Source of the DNA: Ctena decussata
Taxonomy: Eukaryota; Mollusca; Bivalvia; Lucinida; Lucinidae
NCBI GenBank assembly: GCA_963989385.1
Contig: OZ022503.1
Location: 52,512,858-52,576,857, forward strand
Length of the DNA stretch: 64,000 nucleotides
Reading direction: 5' to 3'
Shown: in pieces, positions 1-11,500 of the stretch
How the letters are laid out: each line of letters begins with the position of its first letter
Position numbering within the stretch: the stretch's first letter is position 1
Notes under the pieces: generated by a model
What the model saw: the letters and a program-made list of their open reading frames with translations, nothing else
The model's database searches: none
Told to the model about the DNA's origin: nothing
Position numbers and translations under genes: made by a program

Positions 1-119
1 TTCATCACTTCAGGTCGAACCAATCTAGCTACAGTAGCTGTCACTGGGTATGGTAGCCCAACCGGCACAGCTTCAACCCTCATTAGGCTTTACTCACAGC
101 CTAGCCCTTAACCGTGCTT

Positions 120-700
120 TATGAAATCTGAGAGGCTCATATCAAACACCAGACTTTTTTCTGATGATTGCATCATATAACGGGCTGTCAAGTCACAACA
201 TGATTGTCTCCAACTACAGGAAGACCTGAAGGAACTGGCGACATGGGAAGAGACTTGGGGTATGCTGTTTCACCCAGACAAGTGCAACGTCTTATGAATA
301 ACAAGGGTACGATCACCAGTCCTCTTTGACTACAGCCTGAATGGGCACAAACTTGGAACAGCGACACAATCGAAGTATCTTGGCGTTGACATTTCAGCAA
401 ACCTCTCCTGGAACCAGCTAATTGACAGACTTGTGAAGAAAGACAACAGTATGGTTGGATTTCTACAGAGAAACCTCAGGGTCAGCAAAAAAGAGACCAT
501 AGCCTCAACCTAGCTACTATACACTTGTCCGAACAAATCTGGAGTATTGTGCTTCGGTATAGAACCCATACACCGACCAAACAAAGAGGAAAATTGAAAT
601 GGTTCAGCGACGCTCAGCAAGGTACACGACAAACAGATACCAGAATACAAATAGTGTCACGGATATGCTGGAGGACCTACACTTAAACAGTCCACACATA
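120..700 (+). pseudogene. Decayed non-LTR retrotransposon reverse transcriptase fragment
   Basis: Translating across frames gives a recognisable CR1/L2/jockey-type RT tail: a catalytic-site remnant reading FSDDC (FADD in intact elements) near 150-170, then WGMLFHPDKCNVL, then KYLGVDISANLSWNQ near 375-415, and QRRSARYT near 600-630. A premature stop follows NVL and at least one frameshift occurs after about 500, so it cannot encode a functional enzyme. RT of this class copies element RNA at a nicked genomic target. The 5' part of the element is absent or unrecognisable. The superfamily is clear from the motifs; the exact clade is not. Confidence 0.75.
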
Positions 701-2035
701 AATTTTGTGCGTAGGCTACCCTGAAACATGTTCGTGTCCGGCTTATAACTTTGTCCTGCATGGTGGCATTTCAAAATTATTAAAATAAATGGTAATCATG
801 AAAAGACGATGTGTTGCGTGCCAGAACCATGTCCATTGCTTGAAGTGCAAGGTAACACTGTTCACGTAAACTTTGTGCATAGGCTATAGTGAAACATGTT
901 TATGTCTCGCCCATAACTTTGGGTGCATGGTAGGATTTCAAAGTTATTTTGGCATAAATAGTTATCATGATAAGACGATGTGTTGCGTGCAAGAAACATG
1001 TCGCTAGTTCAAAAGTCAATGTCACAGTCTGCACTTAAACTCTGCGCATATGTTACAGTGAAAACCTGTTCGTCTCAGGGTGGATGATCACGTGGTTTTA
1101 AGCCCCCCCCCCCCCCGCCCCCCTCGTTTGCTGACCGTTCCATGGCGGTACTTCTGTTGTGGTTCCTTGATATTATATTGTGCTATGTCCGCTTGTCTAT
1201 GTTCCTTGGTGGTTTGGTCACCTGTTTTGCTACCCAATCTGCATTTTGTTTTGTTTTGTTAGTTAAAAACAAAATAGATGTTGCAGCTGTTTTTGATTAG
1301 GATAGCTGAATGACCACCTGTTTGGGAAAGAGCTGCTCATTTAGTTTACCGTGCGTGTCTTCCGTGAACTTGTGACAATTTTTCCGTGTGTGTGTGCTTT
1401 TTCCCTATTGGTTTTGAGAGCGGGGTGTGGGATTTGATTTTATTAATTCCTGATCATTGCCTATCTTTTTACTTCACGTCGCAGGAAATACTGGAATTTC
1501 CAGTACAACGATTGCTTCGTGATTAGTTTTTTTTTTCAAGATAACTTCTTTGTTGCCAAATGCAGTCTTATAGAATTAAGCACAGCGAATGCGTGCTTGT
1601 AAGTACTTTTACCTGGTGTTCTTTTTTTACTGAGAGTTTACGAGTTTACTTGTTTTCACGTTTGAATCTCCCCCAGGTTCGGAGCAACAACACCATTCAT
1701 GTGTCACAGCCTACTTTCGGTTTCGGATGTTGGGGGACGATTAAATACAAAAAAATGAAACTCAATATAAAACCGCGAATATCGTCTGAAAGTACTCACA
1801 TTCACTGCGCTGCAATTTGAAAGAATACATACAGAAACAATGAAATTATAAACTAAAACGTGAAGAATTCCCGGGGTTCCTTAGTCAGAATGACGTAAGA
1901 AAATGACACAAGAAAGCACGTGATCATCCACCCTGTCGTATGCGGCCCATAACTCTGTCCTGATAGGATTTCAAAATTATTTGGCAAGACGACTTGTTGC
2001 GGACAAGGACCATGTCACTAGCTGGTGAGCATGTA
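700..2035. repeat. Degenerate satellite, roughly 150-170 bp period, split by an insertion
   Basis: Motifs such as GTGCATAGGCTATAGTGAAA, CATAACTTTG..TGCATGG and AAGACGATGTGTTGCGTGC recur at about 700-850, 860-1010 and 1030-1075. They resume at 1936-2035, where the CATAACTCTGTCCTG and AAGACGACTTGTTGCG blocks continue the interrupted unit. No coding potential was seen. Confidence 0.7.
1076..1935. mobile_element. 860-bp non-autonomous TIR DNA transposon in the satellite
   Basis: The ends are perfect 19-bp inverted repeats: CAGGGTGGATGATCACGTG at 1076 and its complement ending at 1935. Joining the flanks restores the satellite unit, so this is an insertion. The flanks TCGTCT and TCGTAT look like an imperfect 6-bp target duplication. 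The TIR contains a CACGTG E-box core. Inside are a C/G homopolymer run near 1104-1123 and two short ORFs with no recognisable domain. The superfamily is not assigned. Confidence 0.75.
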
Positions 2036-2329
2036 AAAAATAAGACGGACGTGCACTATCCATTCAATACATGTTTTGTCATTCCATCTCGAAATAAAAA
2101 AGAAAGGCTCCACCATTTGATACTCTTTGTGGGGTCTGATTTTTCCTTTTCAAATCAAAATGCGATGTTGATGATAATATCAATACCAATAATGAGGGTG
2201 GTCGTGGTCGGGCGATGGTGCTGGACCATGCGTCCTACGACTTTTGATAATAGTAGGGCAAGAGCCTGCCTACTGTTCATGAAGTAGGTGAGGGTTGGGG
2301 TTGTTTGATTTTTTTCCTCGGGTCTATCA

Positions 2330-2425
2330 TATTTCTTTTCTTTCTCTCTCTCTTGGAGACGGGTCGATATAGACTGAAAAACTGTTCACAAGAACCGTTA
2401 AACCAACCAACCAACCAGTGTATAC
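2330..2425 (+). repeat. SINE-type 3' tail with (AACC)n
   Basis: The stretch with GGGTCGATATAGACTGAAA followed by CCGTTAAACCAACCAACC resembles 14590-14645 (GGCTCGATATTGACTGAAAT..CCGTTAAACC) and, inverted or diverged, 54465-54505 and 60900-60950. These look like 3' ends of one short interspersed family ending in an AACC microsatellite. No Pol III promoter is visible in this copy. Confidence 0.5.
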
Positions 2426-2519
2426 TGTGTCCTGTTTAATGGCTTATGCGTCATGTCTACTTTACACTGAGTACTGTCAATTGCGACATTGATTTTTCAC
2501 AAGTAAACAAAAACGCGTG

Positions 2520-2575
2520 CAATAACTAGATGTGTGTGCGCATGTGTGTGTGAAAAAAAAAAACAAAAAAAACAT
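2520..2575. repeat. TG microsatellite and A-rich tract
   Basis: A (TG)n run with one CGCA interruption at about 2528-2552 is followed by poly-A blocks. It is simple-sequence DNA with no gene. Confidence 0.8.
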
Positions 2576-2604
2576 ATTTTGCAGTAGGCAGAATTAATTT
2601 GAAT

Positions 2605-2670
2605 TTGATTGATTTGGTGCTTAATGTCCACGGTAAACAGCTATGGTCATGTCGGGACGGTAGGCAGAAT
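2605..2670 (-). mobile_element. Fragment of tRNA-derived SINE (family S1)
   Basis: The block TTGGTGCTTAATGTCCACGGTAAACA..GGTCATGTCGGGACGG matches 14150-14200 and, in reverse complement, 24890-24945. Only the 3' third is present; it abuts the sequence upstream of the RT gene. Confidence 0.6.
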
Positions 2671-2831
2671 TAAACAGGGTAAAGAAAACGGGACACAGAA
2701 GACTGTTAACAGTACACAGTTTACAGTACATAGCAACTAGTGTACAGTCAGTATATGTGCATGCTCTTAGGTATGTATAAAACTTCTCTCGTAGAAGACA
2801 GTGCGAGGAAACATTGCCGTGACAGTACAAA

Positions 2832-3965
2832 TTGCATATGGAATTTACTTATATCACTGGATATGGAGTAAAGGGAAACGTTCTAGATTGGATTCGTGAC
2901 TTTTTGAATAACAGAAAGCAGAGAGTTATAGTAAATGGTATTCCATCAGACTGGAGAAATGTTACTTCTGGGATTCCACAAGGAAGTGTATTAGGTCCAA
3001 TTTTGTTTTTGATTTTCATAAATGATATGCCAAAGGCAATCCAGTGTTTGGTGAAACTTTTTGCTGATGATGCCAAACTGTACCAAATTATAAGAAGCAA
3101 CCAAGACAGAGAAGACTTACAAAGTGACATTGACAGCTCTAAAGAGTGGTCAGACACATGGAAAATGCTTTTCAATATAAAAAAAAAATGTAAACATCTG
3201 CATTTGGGCCCAGTTACCACAGTCAGTAGATACCATATGCCCTCAGACTCAGGAAATGTGCAAATTGAACATGTGGAGGAGGAGAAAGATCTAGGGGTAG
3301 TTATAGACTCTAAATTAAATTCTAGACAACACATATCAAGTAAAGTGGCAATAGCTAATAGAAATTTAGGTATTATATTTAGAACATTTACATATCTGAG
3401 TCAAGAAATGTTTTTGAACCTGTACAAGTCAATGGTCAGACCACATTTAGAGTATGCTTCAGTAATATGGTCACCCCTCTACAAGAAGGGTAGAATTACG
3501 ATTGAGAATACTCAGCGTAGAGCGACAAGATTAGTTCCCTCATTAAAAGGACTGACTTATCCGGAGAGGTTAAGGCGTTTAGGGCTTCCAACATTGGAAT
3601 ACAGACGCGAAAGAGCTGATGTCGTGGAAGTTTACAAGATATTGAATAATATTGACCTTGTAAATCAGGAAAAACTGTTCCAAATGGCTACAAATCAAGC
3701 TACAAGAGGTCACCCCTTCAAGCTGTTTAAGAGACGAGCAAGGTTGAATGTGCGAGCAAATTCATTCAGTATAAGGGTAATTGATAATTGGAACAATCTT
3801 CCCGCGTCAGTGGTAATGGCACCCTCCCTCGAGTCCTTTAAAAGTCGCTTAAACAAACACTGGCAGTATCACCCAACAAAGTTTACAGCGTCCTGTTACA
3901 CACCGGGTCAATCAGCTAGTTACAGGACACATTCAAGAAATGCGCCGGAACAGGCTATTGAATAG
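2832..3965 (+). CDS. 5'-truncated non-LTR retrotransposon reverse transcriptase (jockey/CR1-like)
   Basis: An open frame of 377 codons covers the RT fingers/palm through the thumb of a jockey/CR1-type LINE protein. Visible landmarks are VLDWIRDFLNNRKQRV (residues 17-32), the GIPQGSVLGPILFLIFIND block (48-65), the catalytic FADD (77-80), RPHLEYASVIWSPL, TQRRATRLVPSLKGLTYPER, and a C-terminal NWNNLP..S..SFKSRL block. The role in an intact element is target-primed reverse transcription. The endonuclease and ORF1 are missing. Homology begins at about residue 11, so the ATG at 2832 is probably not the native start: this is a 5'-truncated copy, as is usual for LINEs. The lack of internal stops suggests a fairly young insertion. 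The 3' flank 3966-4136 is probably its 3' UTR, cut by the next element. The exact clade would need a tree. Confidence 0.85.
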   Translation: MHMEFTYITGYGVKGNVLDWIRDFLNNRKQRVIVNGIPSDWRNVTSGIPQGSVLGPILFLIFINDMPKAIQCLVKLFADDAKLYQIIRSNQDREDLQSDIDSSKEWSDTWKMLFNIKKKCKHLHLGPVTTVSRYHMPSDSGNVQIEHVEEEKDLGVVIDSKLNSRQHISSKVAIANRNLGIIFRTFTYLSQEMFLNLYKSMVRPHLEYASVIWSPLYKKGRITIENTQRRATRLVPSLKGLTYPERLRRLGLPTLEYRRERADVVEVYKILNNIDLVNQEKLFQMATNQATRGHPFKLFKRRARLNVRANSFSIRVIDNWNNLPASVVMAPSLESFKSRLNKHWQYHPTKFTASCYTPGQSASYRTHSRNAPEQAIE

Positions 3966-4136
3966 CCTCCTAATGGGCGTCGAGATCCAGGTAAATCCAA
4001 GTAAATCCACTGCAACAGATGAATTACTAAAGTGGTTAGGACACCGAAATTTTAACGACGCCACCAGGGTATTGAGTTTAATCGCTCTTTCAAATGCTAT
4101 ATTTGAGAATGTTAAGTATGTTAACTGCAAAGTGTT

Positions 4137-4640
4137 TAGTGTTTAAGTCATAAAGTTGGTTGGTTGCAATATAGGTAGCGCTTATTTCATATTACCTATA
4201 ATAAACCATGATAAACACATGTTCGTGTCATCTATTGATGTCCTATATAAGATATCTGATAGAGGATATATCTGATATAGGATACAATATACAAGATATC
4301 TTATCTTGGATGTGAGATATATTATTTAATTTTACATATGATATCTTATACTGTATATCAGATATCTGATATAATATATGATATCTTATGTAGCATATAA
4401 GATATCTTATATATCAGATATCTGATACATTATGTAAGCTAGCTTATATGTAAAATTAACTAGAATATCTCATATCCCATATAAGATATCTTAAATCTTA
4501 TATAAGACATCTTATATGCCATATAAGATATATACGAAGCCATATACGAACATGTGTTTATCATGGTTTAGTATAGGTAATATGAAATAAGCGCTACCTA
4601 TATTGCAACCAACCAACTTTATGACTTAAACACTAAGATA
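4137..4640. mobile_element. About 500-bp MITE with ~90-bp TIRs around a GATATC array
   Basis: The left arm 4137-4226 (GTTTAAGTCATAAAGTTGG, ATAGGTAGCGCTTATTTC, AACACATGTTCGTG) is repeated inverted at 4546-4637 with very few differences. Between the arms lies an array of GATATC-centred palindromes. It sits right after the LINE 3' flank. No transposase is encoded. Confidence 0.8.
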
Positions 4641-5036
4641 TCGAATATACTATTTAAGATAACTTATAAAGGTATATAACATATAATATGTCTTATTTCT
4701 TTAATCAGATATCTTATATCGGTTATAAGATATCTTTTATAGGGTATGAAATATCTAATTTAATTTTACGTATAAGATTTATTATATATCAGATATTTGA
4801 TATATTATATATATGCTTTATAAGATATCATATATTATATACGATATCTGATGTATAAGATATCTTATGTGAAAAATATCTCATACCCTATATAAGATAT
4901 CTTATATGCTAGATTCTATATAAGATATCTTATATCCTTTATCAGATATCTTATGTAGGATATATTTATGATATCTTACATGTTATGTTAGATATCTTGA
5001 TGGGCATACCTAATATACTATATAAGATATCTACTG
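4235..5036. repeat. AT-rich palindromic array of TATAAGATATCTTATA-like units
   Basis: Dozens of imperfect copies of (T)ATAAGATATCTTATA spaced about 15-45 bp apart fill 4235-4535, and a second block fills 4640-5036 beyond the right TIR of the MITE. Every unit is self-complementary around GATATC, so either strand could fold into many hairpins. The array ends about 410 bp upstream of the E2F start codon. Confidence 0.85.
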
Positions 5037-5200
5037 ATTGATTGATTGATTGATTTTTATTTGGTAAAAACAACATACATGTACAACAATAATACAACAA
5101 TTACATAAAAAAATGATTGAAATTTAAATGTTTAAAAGATATATGAATATGATACTATGCATAATAAAAAGTAAAAAGTGAACAGGCTTGCCATATACCT
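5037..5200 (-). mobile_element. Probable 3' end of a non-LTR element with (ATTG)n tail
   Basis: Read on the - strand, an ACCAAATAAAAATCAATCAATC end with a polyadenylation-like AATAAA and a tetranucleotide tail is typical of CR1/L2-type LINE 3' ends. No coding part is visible. Confidence 0.4.
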
Positions 5201-5448
5201 CACTTCGGCACTTGGTTTACTCGTCTGACGCCCCATCTCAGAGGTTTAACGTTCTGGTTTCTAGGGTGTCCATTCTGTAGTTTACTTTTAGAACCGGAAC
5301 TCGTTTAGGGCACGCTTATCTCCCAGGATTCCATTGTGACAGGGATCCTCGGAAAACAAGGGACCACGTTCTGCAATAATCAGTTAAACGGCAAAATCTA
5401 CTGCATAGTGAAAATGCAATACATTCATAATTTTGAGTGACCTGTATA
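5200..5448 (+). promoter_or_regulatory. Putative E2F promoter / 5' UTR
   Basis: This is the only short stretch of non-repeat, slightly CpG-containing sequence upstream of the E2F start codon. It contains an ETS-like CCGGAA core near 5294 and a GTTAAACGGC stretch near 5384. No TATA box at a convincing distance was found, and the transcription start cannot be placed. Assignment rests on position. Confidence 0.35.
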
Positions 5449-5592
5449 ATGGATATGGCTCAATACGCATTGCCCTTGGAGTTCAATTCGGACCAGGCTC
5501 CAAGTCGGCACGAAAAAAGTTTAGGACTTTTGACAACCAAGTTTGTGTCACTTTTACAAGAGGCAAAGGATGGTGTTCTTGACCTGAAAGTT
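5449..5592 (+). CDS. E2F4/5: E2F4/5 exon 1 (residues 1-48)
   Basis: It encodes the N-terminus and the first helices of the DNA-binding domain ([19 protein letters not shown]). The donor GTATGT follows codon 48 in phase 0. Eight residues of the conserved DGVLDLK turn close the exon. Confidence 0.93.
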
Positions 5593-8500
5593 GTATGTTT
5601 TTGTTTATTTCTAAATCATTATAAATGAAAATTATATCGTTTGCTTCTGAATATCCAGCAGTCGCCTATAACTTGCATTTTCCGGAGATGTCATTGTCTG
5701 AACATCACCTAAATTCGGCGTACACTATTCTCCGGGATCCTCGATTGAATTATCCGGGATGCATGTGGGGTGGTGTTGCGTCAGCATCAATATCTCAACA
5801 ATGACTTATTAGATTTTCATAAGTTTGGTATGAGTTAAAAGATTAAAAATAATCCTAAAAGATAAAATTAAGAAAACAAGGAAATAAGGGATTTTGATAT
5901 GCTTTTTTTACTTTCAAATTTTCCGGGATCCTCTCGCGTCGCATCCGGGATCTAGGGGGTAGTGCTGGGTTGGCATTAATATCTCAACAACAACTTATCA
6001 AATTTTCATAATTTTGGTATCAGTTAAAAGATTAAACATTATTCTAAAAAATTAAACAAAGAAAACAGGAAAATTAGGAATTTTGATATGTTCGTTTTAC
6101 TTTCAAATTTTCCGGGATCCTCTCGCATCGCATCCGGGATCTATGGGATAGTGCTGCATTGGCAATAATATCTCAACAATTTCTTATCAGATTTTTATAA
6201 ATTTGGTATCAGTTTAAAGATTAAACATAATTCTAAAAGATAAAATTAAGAAAACAAGGAAAATAGGAATTTTGATATGTTCGTTTTACTTTCAAATTTT
6301 CCGGGATCCTCTCGCATCGCATCCGGGATCTATGGGATAGTGTTGCGTTGGCATTAATATCTCAACAATATCTTATCAGATTTTTATAAATTTGGTATCA
6401 GTTGGAAGATTAAACATAATTCTAAAAGATAATTTAAAGAAAACAAGGAAATTAGGAATTTTGATATGTTCGTTCTACTTTCAAATTTTCCGGGATCCTC
6501 TCGCATCGCATCCGGCATCTAGGTGGTAGTGCTGCGTTGGCAATAATATCTCAACAACAACTTATCAGATTTTCAAAATTTTGGTATCAGTTTAAAGATA
6601 AATTAGATAAATAAAGATAAAACATTGTATCATTATAATATTGCAACAAAGCCGCAAAATCAGCGATATTTGAGCATATATTCACATTTAAAATTTGCGG
6701 GATCCTTCGGGATCCCATCTGGGATTCAGGGGGCAGTATTGCGCCAGCAGCGATATCTCCTTTATAATTGATAATTATTTAATAATCTTTATATCAGTAT
6801 AACCTTTATACTCTAAGCTAAAAGTACATGGTAAATAATTTAGCATTAAAGCATTTGAAGGGTCACATTTTTATTTTTGAAATTTACGGGGTCACCTTGG
6901 TTCATAAACCAGAAGGATAGGTTGTAGAAATATCAATTCTTTTTTTTTTTTTTTTTCCTTTTTTAATCTTATACAATCATCTTCTTATTAGCATCAAATT
7001 CAAATTTACTAGAAAGGCGAATAATGTTATTTGGTCTGTGTTTTAAGATTTCATACTATTTTCATATGACCCAGACTTGTTTAAACCTTTTGTATTGTAT
7101 GAAGGTTAATTTTGAAGAATTTTATATGGATATAAAGATTTTTTTTCTATAAAATACATTTTATTTTTTTTTTTTTTTTTTAATTTTTTTTTTTCAATTT
7201 TTTTTATTTGTATAATCTTATTAAATTTTGACATAGTATTCCCCAAGCCCACAGAAGTAGCTGTCAAAGCTCGTTAATATGACCGAGAACAATAGTGCAA
7301 TGTAGCGTGCTAATAATTCAAAGTCACTATGATAAAGTCAATAAAAAGGCATATGGGCCCATCGAAGACTCAGATCACTCTGGGCATCGGCCCTGTCTAA
7401 ATTTAGGCTCTCTTTAACTCAAGGCCCAGAGTTCTTTCTATATCCAACTTGATAGCCCGGACCATGAGCTTTTCCAGTATCATGCTTTCTTTTAAGTACT
7501 TTGGTCATTCCTTGGTTTTGTAGAAATTTGCTGCTTTTCTTATTAGTCTTATATTATTTATGTATAATATAAGCAGCTACATTCGCTATGAAAGTGCGGG
7601 AACAGTCCCTTTTGATTTTTGGTCTATTCTTTCTTTCTTCCTTTTTTCTCGTTTCGCTTTCCTTTTTTCCATTTTTCTTTTTTTTTTTTAAACGACGTTT
7701 GCCAACAAATTATAAAATTCTGAAAACAAATATATGATAATCTGGTTTTATATCTCAGAATATTGTGTTTCAAATACCTAAATGAATTTCTAATTGTAAT
7801 TTCGGATTTTATTAAGATATTAGAGGCTCAAAGATTTAAAACCTTAATCATTTTACGGGTCGTTAATTCTCAAAGCTGCGTTAATGGACCGTTAATTTAA
7901 TTAGTTTGCTTAACTTATGAAGTGTGGCACAGATTGTCAAAACCTTTAAAGCCCATTGTAGAAAAATAGCAGTATTAGCAAATAAAAAATATAATGAAAA
8001 TATTGACCAAAAAGATACTTGTAAAGACCATTGTAACCTTATGCCCATTCACATGCGCAGATTTACTTACGACACTGTATTTGCATATAAGTAAATTTGC
8101 TAATGTGAGTAAAATTACCTAGATAATGCTCTGGGTTTGAATAAGTTACTCATGTAAGCAAATTTGCTTCCGTATGTATTTGCGTTCACATGACGAATTT
8201 ACTTACGTGAGTAAAATTTGCATATATGCAAAAAATACTTACGTGAGCAAATCTGCGCATGTGAATGGGGCATTAGATATCTAAACGCACGCCTTTTATC
8301 GTGTTAAAAGCTGCTATTTTATCAAGACAGAATGTTTCATTATGAATTTATTCGGGGAAGAACGGGGTTTGTAACTTCGCTAGCGTACAAAAGAAAATGC
8401 ATTGAGCGATTATAACAATGAGTGGATGACTTGCGATTTTACGTCCTGGTCATCAGTATTTTAGTCGTATCAGGACGATGGGATGGTGATAATGAAAGTC

Positions 8501-11500
8501 TGTGTGCTGTGGAACCCCATTTACCGCGGGGGTAATACCAGTTTAGCTACCTGTGCTTTCGACCGAGTTTGTGCTATACAAGGTGGCTTTCGACCGAAAA
8601 TACGGTCGTAAGCATTACCAATAACGGTAAATTGTACTATTGTTAACGGTTGTCGACTGAGCTGATACTGCTTTCGATTGTCTCGGTCGACAGCCACTTT
8701 CGCATGTATGGTAATTGAATGACTCGGTCGAAAGCACAGGTAGGCAAATTGGTATTATCCCCATGTTTACGGTAGGAAAGATTCTCGCCTCAATAGGGGC
8801 TCGAACCCGGTCTGCTAGATAAATACCTGAAGAAGCGTAGAACAGAATGCGGATCTGCGTCGCCTGATCGGTGCCTTTGCTGTTCATTGCCTAGATAGTA
8901 CATTCTATCTTGTTTCTAGGTCCTAAGTTTCAAGTCTCTGCATCACGGGCACATCTCTGTACAGAAAAAACCCGAAGTTTTCACCAACTATAGTAAAAAG
9001 GGGGAAATGTTTTTGTCCATTTTATCTATTAGAACGTTCAGTTTGCCACACAAAATTTATGCATTGGTTTCCCAGGTTTTTATACCCCGCCACACGTTAG
9101 TGGCGGGGTATTATGATTTCCCGCTGACTGTCCTTGTGTCCGTCCGTCCGGCGTACGTACGTCTGTCTGTCCATCCGTATGTCCGTCCGTGAGCACTTTG
9201 TTTCCGTTCGATAACTTGAGACCTTTTCTGCTGCCAGTGATGGTAGAAATTTTAATATAAGGAGGTTTCAAGTCCTGTTCCGGAGCTATATGAAGTCTGT
9301 ATGACGTCATTTTGACGTTGTGTGCCTGCTGGGTATTGACTCAAAAGTATTTGACGTATGTCTTGAGTAAAAATGAGAAATCGTTCGGCCAAGTTCAACC
9401 TGCGAACGTGGATCATCAAGGAAATTGAAAGTAAAATAAACATACAAAAATTCTCGTTTTCTTTATTTTATCTTTTAGAAATATGTTTAATCTTTAAACT
9501 GATACCAAAGTTATGAAAATATGTTGAGTTATTGTTGAGCTATTAATGCTGACGCAGCACTACTACCTAGATCTCGGATGCGATGCGAGAGGATCCCGGA
9601 AAATTTGAAAGACGACTTAAACTATTAAATTTTCCTTGCTGAGATGATTGATATCAATCTTGGTGGCTCGTACCATGATACTTTTACAACGTTCAAGTGA
9701 ATGGGTTAGGTTATATGTCCTTATGAAAACACTGATCTTAATCTCAAGACCAACATGCAAAAAGGGCGAGCTTTTCGCACTAGGACACTGCATGAAGTGT
9801 ATTATAAAAAAATTCTTTATTTCCATATAAAATTCTTCAAAATTAACCTTCATACATTTACAAAAGGTTTAAACAAGTCTGGGTTATATGAAAATAGTAT
9901 GAAATCTTAAAACACAGACCAAATAACATTATTCGCCTTTCTAGTAAATTTGAATTTGATGCTTATAAGGAGATGATTGTATAAGATTAAAAAAGAAAAA
10001 AAAAAAGAATCGATATTTCAATACAAATGTTCTACAACCTATCCGTCTCGTTTATGAACCTAGGTGATCCCGTAAATTTCAAAGATAAAAATGTGACCCT
10101 TAAAATGCTTTTATGCTAAATTATTTACCATGTACTTTTAGCTTAGAGTACAAACGTTATACTGATATAAAGATTATTAAATAATTATCAGTTATAAAGG
10201 AGATATCGCTGCTGGCGCAATACTGCCCCCTGAATCCCAGATGGGATCCCGAAGGATCCCGGAAATTTTAAATGTGAACGTATGCTCAAATATCGCTGAT
10301 TTTGCGGCTTTGTTGCAATATTATAATGATACAATGTTTTATCTTTAAACTGATACCAAAATTTTGAAAATCTGATAAGTTGTTGTTGAGATATTAATGC
10401 CGACGCAGCACTATCCCATAGATGCCGGATGCGATGCGAGAGGATCCCGGAAAATTTGAAAGTAAAACGAACATATCAAAATTCCTAATTTTCTAGTTTT
10501 CTTTATTTTATCTTTTAGAATAATGTTTAATCTTTAAACTGATACCAAAATTATAAAAATATGATGAGTTTTTGTTGAGATATTAATGCCGACGCAGCAC
10601 TACCCCATAGATCCCGGATGCGACGCGAGAGGATCCCGGAAAATTTGAAAGTAAAAAATGCATATCAAAATTCCTAATTTCCTTGTTTTCTTTATTTTAT
10701 CGTTTAGGATTATGTTTAATCTTTCAACTGATACCAAAATTATGAAAATCTGATAAGTTGTTGTTGAGATACTGATCCCGATGCAACACCACCCCACATG
10801 CATCCCGGATAATTCAAACGAGGATCCCGGAGAATAGTGTGCAGTTCGGTAAAGAAGTAAAAAGTTAAAAGCTGATAAAAAAAAACAATGATTCCTGGTT
10901 TATGGCATAATGTGGTTAAGGCTGCAGATGGCAGACCTGAAGGAGGTCAGGTCTTCTAATAGGACAGCCGAGGGGGGTAGGTTGTTCCACTGCACGATTG
11001 CCAAAGGAAAAAAGGAATACTTGTAGTAGTTTGCAGTTGTCATGATTTGAATAAAATGGTATGGATGTGTTGTTCTTGTCATTCTGATTTGACGTTGGAT
11101 ATAAGTTGGCAGTTTTATAGAACATTAATTAAGAGCCGTGCGTCAGCACGTCTCTGTTCTAATGACCTCCATCCAAGGGTGTCGATCATCTGAGTCACGC
11201 TACTGTAAGAAGAGTAGTCATGTGTGACCCAGCGTGCTGCCCTACGTTGGACAGCTTTGATCATGTTTACATAGGTGTCGGTATATGGGCTCCATACAGG
11301 GGAGGCATACTCTAGCTGGGGCCTTACTAAAGTCTGATATGCTGTCTGACGAATGCCTTTGTGTTTTGTGCGTATGTTTCTATGCATGTAGCCCAGTGTC
11401 TTATTGGCTTTGGTGGTCACGCTTTGGATATGATGGTTCCATTTCAGGTTATGGCTGATTTCAAGACCAAGGTATTTTGCTTGGTCTACTGCCTCTAAAA

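Larger units (their letters stand above)
5719..10844. mobile_element. 5.1-kb foldback-like element with tandem-repeat inverted arms
   Basis: The whole of 5719-7160 is repeated in inverse orientation at about 9780-10844. The outer ends (ACTATTCTCCGGGATCC) match in opposite orientation. Each arm has about 190-bp tandem units starting CCGGGATCC: left at 5732, 5922, 6112, 6301 and 6490; right at 10830, 10639 and 10450, with one extra near 9599. A diverged inner unit follows (6698 left, 10262 right), then a non-tandem inner arm with a T/A tract. TTCGG flanks both ends (5714-5718, 10845-10849) as a possible 5-bp target duplication, though it could be TIR. Arms differing in repeat number and no visible transposase resemble Foldback/Galileo elements of Drosophila. 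The centre (7160-9780) carries other MITEs and SINEs. It occupies most of E2F intron 1. Confidence 0.8.

Noticed and set aside
1080..1820. ORFs of 60 and 86 codons as a transposase
   Set aside because: Low-complexity or compositionally random translations; no DDE or zinc-finger signature.
2849..3334. 161-codon - strand ORF
   Set aside because: Antisense to the conserved RT motifs of the LINE; no features of its own.
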